Assembly: GCA_003212335.1 (NCBI GenBank)
Contig: QCQA01000001.1
Coordinates: 62,001 to 126,000 of the forward strand
From: SAR86 cluster bacterium AG-447-A08
GTDB taxonomy: Bacteria > Pseudomonadota > Gammaproteobacteria > Magnimaribacterales > Magnimaribacteraceae
DNA length: 64,000 nt
Reading direction: 5' to 3'
Part shown: positions 35,509 to 43,699 of the stretch, piece after piece
Layout: each line of letters opens with the position of its first letter
Numbering within the stretch: position 1 is the first letter of the stretch
The notes under the pieces: model-generated
The model's input: only the letters and a program-made list of their open reading frames with translations
Told to the model about the DNA's origin: nothing
Database searches by the model: none
Position numbers and translations under genes: made by a program

Positions 35509-37917
35509 TTAAAAATCTCTACGCCACTCTATTCCAAATCTTCTGGGTTGACCCCAATAATCAGCAGCCATCCCTAAACTGGGATCAACTCCTCCAGCTG
35601 GAACATCACCACCCTGCCAAAGCATATTTGCAATATATCTTTTATCAGTCAGGTTAGTACCCCACAAGCTGATAGTCGTTACACCATCGGGTAATCGCAT
35701 TGCAATCCTTCCATCTAGTAAGTTGTATCCCGGCGCATTGGAGCCAGGAACATGCTCTAAGGTTCCCCAGACATTATCTTGTTTGTTCAGACTGATTTGG
35801 CTGGTAACTGAAGTTCCGTCAGATAAAGTTTGATCATGGATTAATCCGATATCAAAGGTATAACTTCTTCCATTATCTCCTGAACCTCCGAAAGGTGTAG
35901 AAGTTAGATCTCTTAAAACATCTGTAGATACAAACGTTGCTGGATCATAAAGCGTATCTACTACACTAAAGTCATTATATTCTCCATCCAGAAGACCGTA
36001 AGTCATAGTAAGAGTCCAGCTGTCTGACAACTGAGCGGCTAATTCAAATTCTAATCCAGCCAAATCAGCTTCATTTGCATTAACAATATCTGCTGTGGGC
36101 TGACCATCTATTATTCTACCAACGGTTATTTGTTGATTCTCATAGATGGTTGAAAAATAAGTACCGTTTAGACGTACTGTCCCATCTCTAAGAGTACTCT
36201 TAAATCCAACTTCGTAGTTATCAGATACTTCAGGTAAGAAAGGTTTCATTCTTACATCCTGGTTAAAACCACCTGAAGAATAACCTTTACTGTAGCTAGC
36301 ATAAACTAGGAAATCTTCATCATAAGCATGACTAAGAATTACTCTGGAAGTTGTCTCATCGTACTCAATTTCTTGATAACAACTATCGCTCTTAGCGATA
36401 CCAGTATTTGGGTCAATATTCCCAGGACAAGCATAACCAGGATCAAAGCCCCCTCCTATAAGAGTCTGCCTTCTTAAATATTCTCTATCATCACTGGTTC
36501 TTCTCATGCCTACAGTTAAATCTGTCTGGTCATTAAATGCGTAGGTTCCTTCAGCGTAAAAAGCATCATTGGAATTTGTAACATCATTTGATTGATATCT
36601 GGAGCCAAACATCTGAGTTCCCATTACTGTTTGAGCAACATTTAAAACTCCAGGGATGACAAGATAATACATAGGCCAGTCTGCAGCTGAAGGAGGAGTG
36701 TATCCTCTCAATACAGGAACATCTATCTCCCCGAAACTATCTTCCTCGAACATATAAGCACCCAGAGTCCAAGATAAATTACCAGTATCTCCAGAAAGTC
36801 TAATCTCATGAGAGTCTATATCATTCTCACTTGGATTATTAATTACATCTAGAAGATTGGTTGTGCTTGTGGTGGGTGAATTACCAGAACCCATTCCCCA
36901 ACCCCAAGTGCCGTTGTAATTCTCAATCTCTCTATGATTAGAAATAATTGTAAGAGTACCTATTTCCATATCTAGAGTTTGAGTTAAGGTATAGGAATCA
37001 GTTTCTGAAGTTACATTCTGATTAGGATTGTTATCTCTTCCAAGTCCATATCCAGTTTCATTACAGTTTTTAACCATTGTGGCATATGTTCCTGCCAGAT
37101 AAGCAACTGCACCAAATCCAGTTGCTAAAGCACCATTTTCAGGATTTATAAAACGACAACTCGATAAAGTTGCAAGTTCATCCGATTCGAAGTGATCGTA
37201 AGTGAATCTTGCATTGTAAGCATCACCGGAGTACTGAAAAGATGCTCTGATTGATTGAGAGTCTTCGTTACCTTGATAATTTCCAGTAATCTGATTTTTC
37301 ATAAAGCCGTCTGTCTCTTTTGACATAACAGCAAATCTTGAAGAGAACCTATCTGAAAGCGGAACATTTACCACACCTCTCAAAACTCTATGACCTTCGG
37401 TACCAAAACCTACATTTACAAAACCCTCAAAATCTTCTGTTGGAGCTTTAGTTATTATGTGAACCAACCCTGCTGTAGTATTGCGGCCGAATAAAGTGCC
37501 TTGAGGTCCCCTCAGTACCTCAACACGTTCAACGTCTATCAGGTCTACCATTCCTCCCTGGGGGCGACTTAGATAAACACCATCTATATAAATTCCTATT
37601 TTAGGATCTTGAGTTTCGGACCAATTTGTTTGACCTATGCCTCTTAAAAACACATTAGTAACAGAAGAGTTAATACCCTGAGCTTCAAAGTTCATGTTAG
37701 GCGTCAACTTAGATATGTCGGCAATTTCTGTGATATTTCTCGCTTCAATTTGATCGCCACCTAAAGCAGTGATAGGAATGGGTACAGATTGAGCTGTTTC
37801 CTCTCTTTGTCTAGCTGTTACTACAACCTCATCAAAAACAGATGACTCTTCGTCTGCAGCAAAAGAGAATGAAGGAAATGATAAAAAAGAAAGTATTAGC
37901 AGGTATCTCAAAGACAT
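35509..37917 (-). CDS. TonB-dependent outer-membrane receptor
   Basis: An 802-residue outer-membrane transporter. The signal peptide is SLRYLLILSFLSFPSFSFAA. A TonB-box-like EEVVVTAR-type segment (FDEVVVTARQREETAQS) leads into a plug domain (RGIGQTNWSETQDPKIGIYIDGVYLSRP, broken here at known plug landmarks, and VEVLRGPQGTLFGRNTTAG). A 22-strand barrel ends in a terminal aromatic residue (WRRDF). The plug features resemble receptors for hydrophobic or organic substrates rather than classic siderophores. It is followed by the RdmC-like hydrolase, suggesting uptake plus hydrolysis of an organic compound. Confidence 0.93.
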   Translation of the reverse strand: MSLRYLLILSFLSFPSFSFAADEESSVFDEVVVTARQREETAQSVPIPITALGGDQIEARNITEIADISKLTPNMNFEAQGINSSVTNVFLRGIGQTNWSETQDPKIGIYIDGVYLSRPQGGMVDLIDVERVEVLRGPQGTLFGRNTTAGLVHIITKAPTEDFEGFVNVGFGTEGHRVLRGVVNVPLSDRFSSRFAVMSKETDGFMKNQITGNYQGNEDSQSIRASFQYSGDAYNARFTYDHFESDELATLSSCRFINPENGALATGFGAVAYLAGTYATMVKNCNETGYGLGRDNNPNQNVTSETDSYTLTQTLDMEIGTLTIISNHREIENYNGTWGWGMGSGNSPTTSTTNLLDVINNPSENDIDSHEIRLSGDTGNLSWTLGAYMFEEDSFGEIDVPVLRGYTPPSAADWPMYYLVIPGVLNVAQTVMGTQMFGSRYQSNDVTNSNDAFYAEGTYAFNDQTDLTVGMRRTSDDREYLRRQTLIGGGFDPGYACPGNIDPNTGIAKSDSCYQEIEYDETTSRVILSHAYDEDFLVYASYSKGYSSGGFNQDVRMKPFLPEVSDNYEVGFKSTLRDGTVRLNGTYFSTIYENQQITVGRIIDGQPTADIVNANEADLAGLEFELAAQLSDSWTLTMTYGLLDGEYNDFSVVDTLYDPATFVSTDVLRDLTSTPFGGSGDNGRSYTFDIGLIHDQTLSDGTSVTSQISLNKQDNVWGTLEHVPGSNAPGYNLLDGRIAMRLPDGVTTISLWGTNLTDKRYIANMLWQGGDVPAGGVDPSLGMAADYWGQPRRFGIEWRRDF

Positions 37918-37998
37918 AATTTTTCTCCCGGTATTATGTATGTTCTACTCACTCTAGAGGAAAAAACCAACTTAGGGAAGTTTATTTAGAGGTGTAAA

Positions 37999-38556
37999 TT
38001 ACTCCCAAACTTCAAGGAAATCATCTAAATTATGTTCTGGCAATGGCTTCTCTTTACCCATTGAAGTTCCTACATATAGATATCCAATAATTTGAAAGTT
38101 TTCTTGCAAACCTAAATGTTTTGTAATTTCGGGATTAAATGCCATTTGACCAGTTCTCCACACGGCAGAGAAACCCATATCATGCAATCCTAGCAAGATG
38201 TTTTGGGCTGCCGTTCCAAGAGATATTATTTGTTCTATTTCAGGCACCTTAGGATGATGCTTTACGTCTGCGGCCAGAATAATAACCATCGGAGCTCTAA
38301 AAGGAGCTTTAAGTAGTTTTTCTACTTCCGCATCCGTTAAATCTTGATTGAGAGAATTAGCAGTTTCTAAAAAGATACTTCCAAGCTTCTCTCTAGCTTC
38401 ACCTCTTACTTCGATAAACTTCCAAGGTCTTAGTCTTGCGTGATCGGGAGCTCTCAATGCCCCTTTGTAAACTTCAGACATCTGCTCATGAGTTGGGGCA
38501 GGATCTTCTAGGTGCGGGATAGAATTTCTGGTTTGTATTGCTGTTAATGTATCCAA
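37999..38556 (-). CDS. Nitroreductase family FMN protein (YdjA-like)
   Basis: A 185-residue flavin-dependent oxidoreductase. RNSIPHL near the N-terminus, GALRAPDHARLRPWKFIEVRG (FMN phosphate region) and LGTAAQNILLGLHDMGFSAVWRTG are typical of the compact YdjA group, which binds FMN as a dimer and reduces nitro or other electrophilic compounds. It lies between the TonB receptor and the divergent hemH. The physiological substrate is unknown. Confidence 0.88.
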   Translation of the reverse strand: MDTLTAIQTRNSIPHLEDPAPTHEQMSEVYKGALRAPDHARLRPWKFIEVRGEAREKLGSIFLETANSLNQDLTDAEVEKLLKAPFRAPMVIILAADVKHHPKVPEIEQIISLGTAAQNILLGLHDMGFSAVWRTGQMAFNPEITKHLGLQENFQIIGYLYVGTSMGKEKPLPEHNLDDFLEVWE

Positions 38557-38626
38557 AATATACTCTCAATACCTATTTTACTATATAAACCACCCAGAAA
38601 TTAGCCTCTTCACAAGAAAATTTACT

Positions 38627-38632
38627 TATAAT
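38627..38632 (+). promoter_or_regulatory. Candidate hemH -10 element (TATAAT)
   Basis: A perfect TATAAT lies only 7 nt upstream of the hemH ATG. If used, the transcript would begin at or next to the start codon. The -35 region (about 38604-38609, GCCTCT) is weak. No Shine-Dalgarno sequence is visible in the 7-nt gap. Confidence 0.45.
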
Positions 38633-38639
38633 TGAGCAT

Positions 38640-39638
38640 ATGAAAGGAATTCTCCTCATTAATTTGGGCTCTCCTAAAGATCTCGAACTAGATTCAATAA
38701 AGGAATATTTAAAAGAGTTTTTATCAGATGATCTTGTAATTGATTACCCTAAATTTCTCCAACAAATACTCGTAAATTGGATAATTATTCCGTCTAGATA
38801 TAAAAACACTAGAGAAGCTTACTCAGAAATTTGGACAAAAAACGGTTCTCCATTGATTAATGACACGCGTTTACTGGGTGAAAAGGTAAATTCTAAATCA
38901 AATACTCCTGTTGAGGTGTCGATGAGATATCAATTTCCTAGTATTGAAGAAGGATTGATAAATCTCAAAAAAAAAGGGTGCTCCGAAATTTTTGTTGTTC
39001 CTCTATATCCTCATTACGCAATGTCTACCGTGTTAACTACGGAAAAGGAGGTTATAAGGATTGAAAATGAGCTTGAACTTGATCTTAAACTCAATTTCAT
39101 TAAGGCCTTCTACAACGAACAAGAATATATCTCCAGTCTGAGTAATGTCATAAGTAATAATAGACAGACTGAAAGTGATTTCTTGTTATTCAGTTACCAC
39201 GGCATACCTAATAGGCACTTATTAAAAACAGATCCTACTAAAAGTCATTGTTTGAAAGTGGAAAATTGTTGTGATATCGAATCTAAAGCTAAACCGTTTT
39301 GTTACAAGGCTCAAGTTATTGAAACTTCTAGACTCTGCGCAAAGCAATTAGAACTTAAAGAAGATGAATGGGGAATATCTTTCCAATCAAGAATAGGTCC
39401 TGGATGGATACAACCTTTTACAGATAAGGAGTTAGTTAGACTTGCCGAAGTAGGTGTTAAAAATTTAGATGTAGTTTGTCCTGCTTTTGTAACTGATAAC
39501 CTAGAGACTCTGGAAGAGATGAATATCCGCGGCAGAGAAACTTTTTTAGAAGCAGGAGGTAAGTCTTTTAACTACATACCTTGCCTTAACGATGAAGAGT
39601 CGTGGGTAGATTTCTTAGTTAATGCTTCAAAAAGATAA
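38640..39638 (+). CDS. hemH: Ferrochelatase with a four-cysteine internal insert
   Basis: Inserts Fe2+ into protoporphyrin IX, the last step of heme synthesis, supplying heme for the c-type cytochromes matured by the ccm genes. The 332 residues include the N-terminal LLINLGSPKDL, the catalytic His187 in FSYHGIPNRH, the FQSRIGPGWIQPFTD segment and the VVCPAFVTDNLETLEE motif. Between the catalytic His and the FQSR motif are four cysteines (C204, C210, C211, C221). They may bind a [2Fe-2S] cluster, as in the internal-insert ferrochelatases of Myxococcus and Bdellovibrio. Cluster binding is inference. A siderophore-type receptor lies downstream. Confidence 0.94.
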   Translation: MKGILLINLGSPKDLELDSIKEYLKEFLSDDLVIDYPKFLQQILVNWIIIPSRYKNTREAYSEIWTKNGSPLINDTRLLGEKVNSKSNTPVEVSMRYQFPSIEEGLINLKKKGCSEIFVVPLYPHYAMSTVLTTEKEVIRIENELELDLKLNFIKAFYNEQEYISSLSNVISNNRQTESDFLLFSYHGIPNRHLLKTDPTKSHCLKVENCCDIESKAKPFCYKAQVIETSRLCAKQLELKEDEWGISFQSRIGPGWIQPFTDKELVRLAEVGVKNLDVVCPAFVTDNLETLEEMNIRGRETFLEAGGKSFNYIPCLNDEESWVDFLVNASKR

Positions 39639-39670
39639 AAGGGACCTTGAAAAGTATTAAGATCCCTTTC
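39639..39670 (+). terminator. Likely intrinsic terminator after hemH
   Basis: AAAGGGA (39639-39645) and TCCCTTT (39663-39669) form a 7-bp stem around a 17-nt loop directly after the hemH stop, followed by CTTAAT. The T tract is within the stem, so its strength is uncertain. Confidence 0.6.
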
Positions 39671-39701
39671 TTAATCAACCTTTGGGGAGGGGTGTGATTA
39701 A
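39671..39701. repeat. Hairpin presenting a GGAGG-type loop (copy 2)
   Basis: TTAATCA-ACC pairs with GGT-(G)-TGATTAA: a 10-bp stem with one bulge, and the loop TTTGGGGAGG. The core resembles the hairpin after hisI at 22472-22501 and also follows a terminator-like stem. Its function is unknown. Confidence 0.45.
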
Positions 39702-39847
39702 TCTGTTAATATTTATAGTCTGTAACAGATTCCGACTAGGTTAGAACGAGCCCACTGCGCTCGGGACTCATTCTTGGGCGCCTATCAATAACATCTAATC
39801 TTCAATAAATGCTATCGTTAGCTGCACTATTACCAACTAATTACTTA
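39700..39847. other. Structured non-coding gap between hemH and the siderophore receptor
   Basis: No gene is visible. AATCTGTTA (39700-39708) pairs with TAACAGATT (39723-39731), a 9-bp stem whose 5' arm shares two bases with the preceding hairpin. GAGCCC (39748-39753) pairs with GGG-a-CTC (39763-39769), within a GC-rich patch (about 39746-39782) that stands out from its surroundings. Possible explanations are terminators for the two converging genes or a small RNA in an iron/heme locus. Neither can be decided from sequence. Confidence 0.4.
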
Positions 39848-41920
39848 TTAGAATCTTCTAGTAATCGATAACCTTGCATTAACTTCCTCTCCTACAGATG
39901 CTTGGTGCGTGCTGTGAGAATGCGGGAAGTAAACTTCATCAGTGATGTTTTCAATATTTAATCTAACAGAAAGATCATCAGAAACATCGTAGTAAGCTGC
40001 AAAGTCGACTCTTGTATAGTCTGGTAGAACTAATCCAGGTTTGTTATTACTAATATTTGACTCTCCTTGTCTAGTGACACCTAAACCATATCCAAACTTG
40101 TCATTAACTTGGTATGTAGTCCATAAAGACATTGTATTTTCAGGAATCTCTCTTGGCTCTCCACCTGAACTGGTCTCACCATCCATATCGCTGTAACCGA
40201 AGGAAACAAATAACTGATCGCTAACTTGTCCTTTAATTTCGAGCTCAATTCCATCTACTTGCAGTCCAACTATTTCAGCACCTTCTCCAGATTCATCACG
40301 TGTAGCTATAGTTTGTTCACTATCAAAGTAACTCGCTCTTAAGCTAAGGTCAGGAGTAATATCCCAGTTAACACCAACTTCCGTGCTTTCATATACATCA
40401 GGATCTAATGCTGCTGAACTTGCAGTTAGCTTTTTGTACTGCTCACCAGATCTTGGTAAGAAACTTTCACTATAACTGAGGTATAAAGACACACTATCTT
40501 GAGGCTTGAATATAATTCCTGCTCTAGGAGAAAATTCATCATCTTCCCTAGATTGCGATGATCCAGCTTTAAGATCGTCAACAGTTATATCAAATTGATC
40601 TAAACGTCCTCCTAAAAGTACTATCAAATTATCAGAAAGATCAATTTGATCTTGGATATATATTGACGTTACTTCTATGTCTGAGGTAGTGCTGCTTTTC
40701 AGCTTAGTTGTGAAATCAACGCTAGTAGCAACTCCAGCTGAATTAGTAGCTATATTTAGAGGTCTTGAAACATTGAAAGACTCTTTATCTTTTTCTGTGG
40801 TTGACCAGTAAGTGTCATATCTGACATTTTTGTTGTCAGTATCGACTATTTCAGCTCCGATTAAGAGAGTATGAGTGGCTCCTCCAATTTGGATTTCATT
40901 TACTAAATTAGCAGAAATTATAAGATTCTCGCGTTCTGTTGGATCTCTGTAACCGTCGAGCGTAACTACATTAGTATCTAAATCGTACCCTGAGGCATAC
41001 AAGTTCTGATACATCTTTTCAAACTCACTAGATGTAACAGAAAAGATTCCTTTTGAAGTGTCTGAGAAGTCAGTTGTCAGGATACCTCTGAAGATATCAG
41101 CTTCAAGAGTGGTGATGTTGATATCTGAAGTTCCGAACACTACATCCTTCAGTGCTTCTACTGGTTTTCCGTTAGCAGTTGGTATACCTCTATCAATAAA
41201 TCTTTCATGATCAGCGTATTCATAAGATAGATCTAAAGTAGTGGCTTCACTCATTTGAATTTTAACTGTTGGATTGAATCCAATACGATCACCGTCGTAC
41301 ATATCACGATGATTCTCAAGGCTGTCACTATGAACGTTAAAACGAAGAGCAGTATTATCACCAGTCGAAGTATTGTAATCAGCTGCAAAATCAAAGGCTC
41401 CAAAATCATCGGCACCTATATCAAATGATCCAAATTGTTCTCCAATTTGAGCTTTCTTTGTTACACGATTAATGATTCCGCCTGTTCCGCCTCTTCCGAA
41501 TAAAAGAGCATTTGGTCCTCTTAGAACTTCGACTTGATCAACATTGTAAAGAGAGCGGTAGTATTGAACATCATCTCTTGCACCATCTTGATAAAAATCA
41601 GCTGTAGATCTTACACCTCTAAATACAACTGCATCTCTATGTCCTTCACCTTGTGAGGTATTAACACCAGGCGTGTAACGAACTATGTCACCTATTTCTC
41701 TAATACCCTGTTTACGAATATCTTCATCAGTAACGATAGACAAACTTTGAGGTACATCTATGATAGCTGTTGGTGTTTTAAGAGCTTTAACTTGATCTGA
41801 ATAAAGCACCTTACCTTTAATAACAATTTCTTCCACCGCTTCATCAGCAAATAAAGTAGCTGTAAAAGCAAGAGAAGAAACAACTATTGCTTTGAAAAAA
41901 GTTCTTATAAATTGAACCAT
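39848..41920 (-). CDS. TonB-dependent siderophore-type receptor
   Basis: A 690-residue outer-membrane receptor. The signal peptide is TFFKAIVVSSLAFTATLFAD (after MVQFIR), followed by a TonB-box-like EEIVIKGK. The plug domain includes VDQVEVLRGPNALLFGRGGTGG, VVFRGVRSTADFYQDG and GIREIGDIVRYTPGVNTSQG, with a C-terminal barrel ending SITRRF. The organisation matches TonB-dependent siderophore receptors (catecholate or hydroxamate uptake). Three Fur-like boxes sit just upstream, so iron-starvation induction is expected. No siderophore biosynthesis genes are present, so scavenging of foreign siderophores is plausible. Confidence 0.93.
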   Translation of the reverse strand: MVQFIRTFFKAIVVSSLAFTATLFADEAVEEIVIKGKVLYSDQVKALKTPTAIIDVPQSLSIVTDEDIRKQGIREIGDIVRYTPGVNTSQGEGHRDAVVFRGVRSTADFYQDGARDDVQYYRSLYNVDQVEVLRGPNALLFGRGGTGGIINRVTKKAQIGEQFGSFDIGADDFGAFDFAADYNTSTGDNTALRFNVHSDSLENHRDMYDGDRIGFNPTVKIQMSEATTLDLSYEYADHERFIDRGIPTANGKPVEALKDVVFGTSDINITTLEADIFRGILTTDFSDTSKGIFSVTSSEFEKMYQNLYASGYDLDTNVVTLDGYRDPTERENLIISANLVNEIQIGGATHTLLIGAEIVDTDNKNVRYDTYWSTTEKDKESFNVSRPLNIATNSAGVATSVDFTTKLKSSTTSDIEVTSIYIQDQIDLSDNLIVLLGGRLDQFDITVDDLKAGSSQSREDDEFSPRAGIIFKPQDSVSLYLSYSESFLPRSGEQYKKLTASSAALDPDVYESTEVGVNWDITPDLSLRASYFDSEQTIATRDESGEGAEIVGLQVDGIELEIKGQVSDQLFVSFGYSDMDGETSSGGEPREIPENTMSLWTTYQVNDKFGYGLGVTRQGESNISNNKPGLVLPDYTRVDFAAYYDVSDDLSVRLNIENITDEVYFPHSHSTHQASVGEEVNARLSITRRF

Positions 41921-41971
41921 TTTTTTACTCCCGTAAAGTTTATAAATACATCGTAATAATCAAAATTTGTA

Positions 41972-42029
41972 AATGAGAATGATTATTAGATCGATAATGA
42001 TTCGCATTATAAATGAGAATGATTCTCAA
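41972..42029 (-). promoter_or_regulatory. Three tandem Fur-like boxes upstream of the siderophore receptor
   Basis: AATGAGAATGATTATTAGA (41972-41990), CGATAATGATTCGCATTAT (41992-42010) and a stretch centred on the perfect palindrome TGAGAATGATTCTCA (42014-42028) each match the Fur consensus GATAATGATAATCATTATC well. They lie 50-110 bp upstream of the receptor start, where Fur-Fe2+ would block transcription. Confidence 0.85.
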
Positions 42030-42077
42030 ATGCAATACTTTAATATTATTTTATTTATATGTTAGAAGTGAGCAGAG

Positions 42078-42449
42078 TCAGTGCTCATGTGACTTTAGAT
42101 CATTTTCAATATCTTCATGATCACCAACCATGATATGCAAATCACTTTTAGTAACATATTTCTCAAGAATAGGAATAAATAATAAAGGCACGATGCCGCC
42201 CAAAACTATTCCTAATGCAGCTGATCTCATAGTCGGGTCAAGAAGAGACGCTATAAGATCTGCAAGTATATGGGCTATAACCGCCCCTACTATTCCAGCT
42301 ATGTGTCCATTAGATGTTCTCTTAAGAAGTCGATTTATACTCCAACCGGAGTAATAGCCAATAATTAAGATACCTACATGAACTAAACCAAAGACAAAGC
42401 CTCTTAGGAGACCTTCCTCTAAACCAAAGGATGCGACGATTGCATCCAT
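42078..42449 (-). CDS. Unknown small membrane protein, His-rich tail
   Basis: I do not recognise a family. The 123-residue protein has three hydrophobic segments at about 14-34, 48-70 and 76-97, and a cytoplasmic or periplasmic tail with several His and acidic residues (SDLHIMVGDHEDIEN, ending SHEH). Histidines also lie within or near the helices (H24, H49, H60), which could suggest metal binding but is weak evidence. Its start overlaps the lysC stop by one base, so it is cotranslated with alaS-lysC. In Pseudomonas-like genomes csrA occupies the place after lysC. Confidence 0.7.
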   Translation of the reverse strand: MDAIVASFGLEEGLLRGFVFGLVHVGILIIGYYSGWSINRLLKRTSNGHIAGIVGAVIAHILADLIASLLDPTMRSAALGIVLGGIVPLLFIPILEKYVTKSDLHIMVGDHEDIENDLKSHEH

Positions 42450-43678
42450 TAAGTATCTAGCTCTTTATCTAAGTCAAAAGCATTGTGGAGGGCCTTGACT
42501 GCTTTTGTCATTTCATCCTTTTTAATTACTACAGATATTTTTATCTCAGAGGTTGTAATCATTGAAATGTTAATTTCATTTTTTGCCAAAGTCTGAAACA
42601 TTTTACTAGCAACTCCAGCATGTGCTCTCATTCCTCTACCTACAATGCTTATTTTGGCTATCTCATCATCAACCTCGATTGATCCTCCTCCCAAAGTCTG
42701 AGATGTTTTTTGGAGAATATCTTCAGCTTTTTTAGCGTCACTTTTATCAACTGTGAATGTGAAGTCAGTATTATTATCTGCACTAATATTTTGGACGATT
42801 ACATCAACTTCAATTCCAGCCTCGCTAATTGGGCTCAAGATCTTTGCTGCAACACCTGGTACATCAGGAACGCCCCTAATAGTGAGTTTTGCTTCAGAGT
42901 CTATACTGCTTATCCCAGAAACAATTGGTCTTTCCATAATATTTTTCTCCTCTTGAACTAATGTGCCTTCACTTTCTTGAAAACTAGACAGAACACGAAG
43001 CGGTAAATTAAATTTACTTGCATATTCAACGGCCCTTAACTGAAGAACTTTTGCTCCTGAACTTGCTAATTCTAACATTTCTTCAAAGCTTACCTCTTTC
43101 AATAATCTTGCTTTATCACAAACCCTAGGATCAGTTGTAAAAACTCCATCGACATCAGTATATATTTGACATTCATCTGCTTTCAAAGCAACAGCAAGAG
43201 CAACGCCCGTTGTGTCAGAACCACCTCTGCCTAGTGTTGTAATATCACCTAATTCATTCATTCCCTGAAAGCCAGTAATTACAGGCACAACACCTTCATC
43301 AAGTTCTGAGGTTATCTTACTTACTTCAACATCTAGGATTCTGGCTCTGCTATGACTTGAGTTTGTTTTAATACCCAATTGATAAGCAGTATAAGATTTA
43401 CCTTTTATGCCTCTTTTAAGGAGAGCCATAGCTAGCAAAGCAACGGAAATCTGCTCTCCAGTAGAGACCAAGGCATCATATTCTCTTAAATCAGGTTCAG
43501 GATTAATCTCTTTTGCTAAATCAATTAGATCATCAGTACTTTTACCCATTGCGGATAAAACTACAGTGACTTTATTGCCTTTTTGGATTTCAGCTTCAAC
43601 ATTGTCAGCCACTGCTTCAATGCGTTCAGCATCAGCAACAGAAGTTCCTCCAAATTTTTTTACTATTAATTTGCCCAT
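42449..43678 (-). CDS. lysC: Aspartate kinase LysC
   Basis: Phosphorylates aspartate at the entry to lysine, threonine and methionine synthesis. The 409-residue monofunctional form starts MGKLIVKKFGGTSVADAERI. The kinase domain includes VVLSAMGKSTDDLIDLA, ITGFQGMNELGDITTLGRGGSDTT and EMLELASSGAKVLQLRAVEYA. Two ACT domains follow from about residue 265 (LTIRGVPDVPGVAAKI; KISIVGRGMRAHAGVASKMF) and probably give feedback control by lysine and/or threonine. It is 21 bp downstream of alaS, the usual gammaproteobacterial order. Confidence 0.96.
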   Translation of the reverse strand: MGKLIVKKFGGTSVADAERIEAVADNVEAEIQKGNKVTVVLSAMGKSTDDLIDLAKEINPEPDLREYDALVSTGEQISVALLAMALLKRGIKGKSYTAYQLGIKTNSSHSRARILDVEVSKITSELDEGVVPVITGFQGMNELGDITTLGRGGSDTTGVALAVALKADECQIYTDVDGVFTTDPRVCDKARLLKEVSFEEMLELASSGAKVLQLRAVEYASKFNLPLRVLSSFQESEGTLVQEEKNIMERPIVSGISSIDSEAKLTIRGVPDVPGVAAKILSPISEAGIEVDVIVQNISADNNTDFTFTVDKSDAKKAEDILQKTSQTLGGGSIEVDDEIAKISIVGRGMRAHAGVASKMFQTLAKNEINISMITTSEIKISVVIKKDEMTKAVKALHNAFDLDKELDT

Positions 43679-43699
43679 AAAAAAGGCGAGTATTCTATA

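Noticed and set aside
42069..42087. Hairpin TGAGCA...TGCTCA over the stop of the small membrane protein gene as a terminator
   Set aside because: A 6-bp stem without a T tract on the minus strand; too weak to call.
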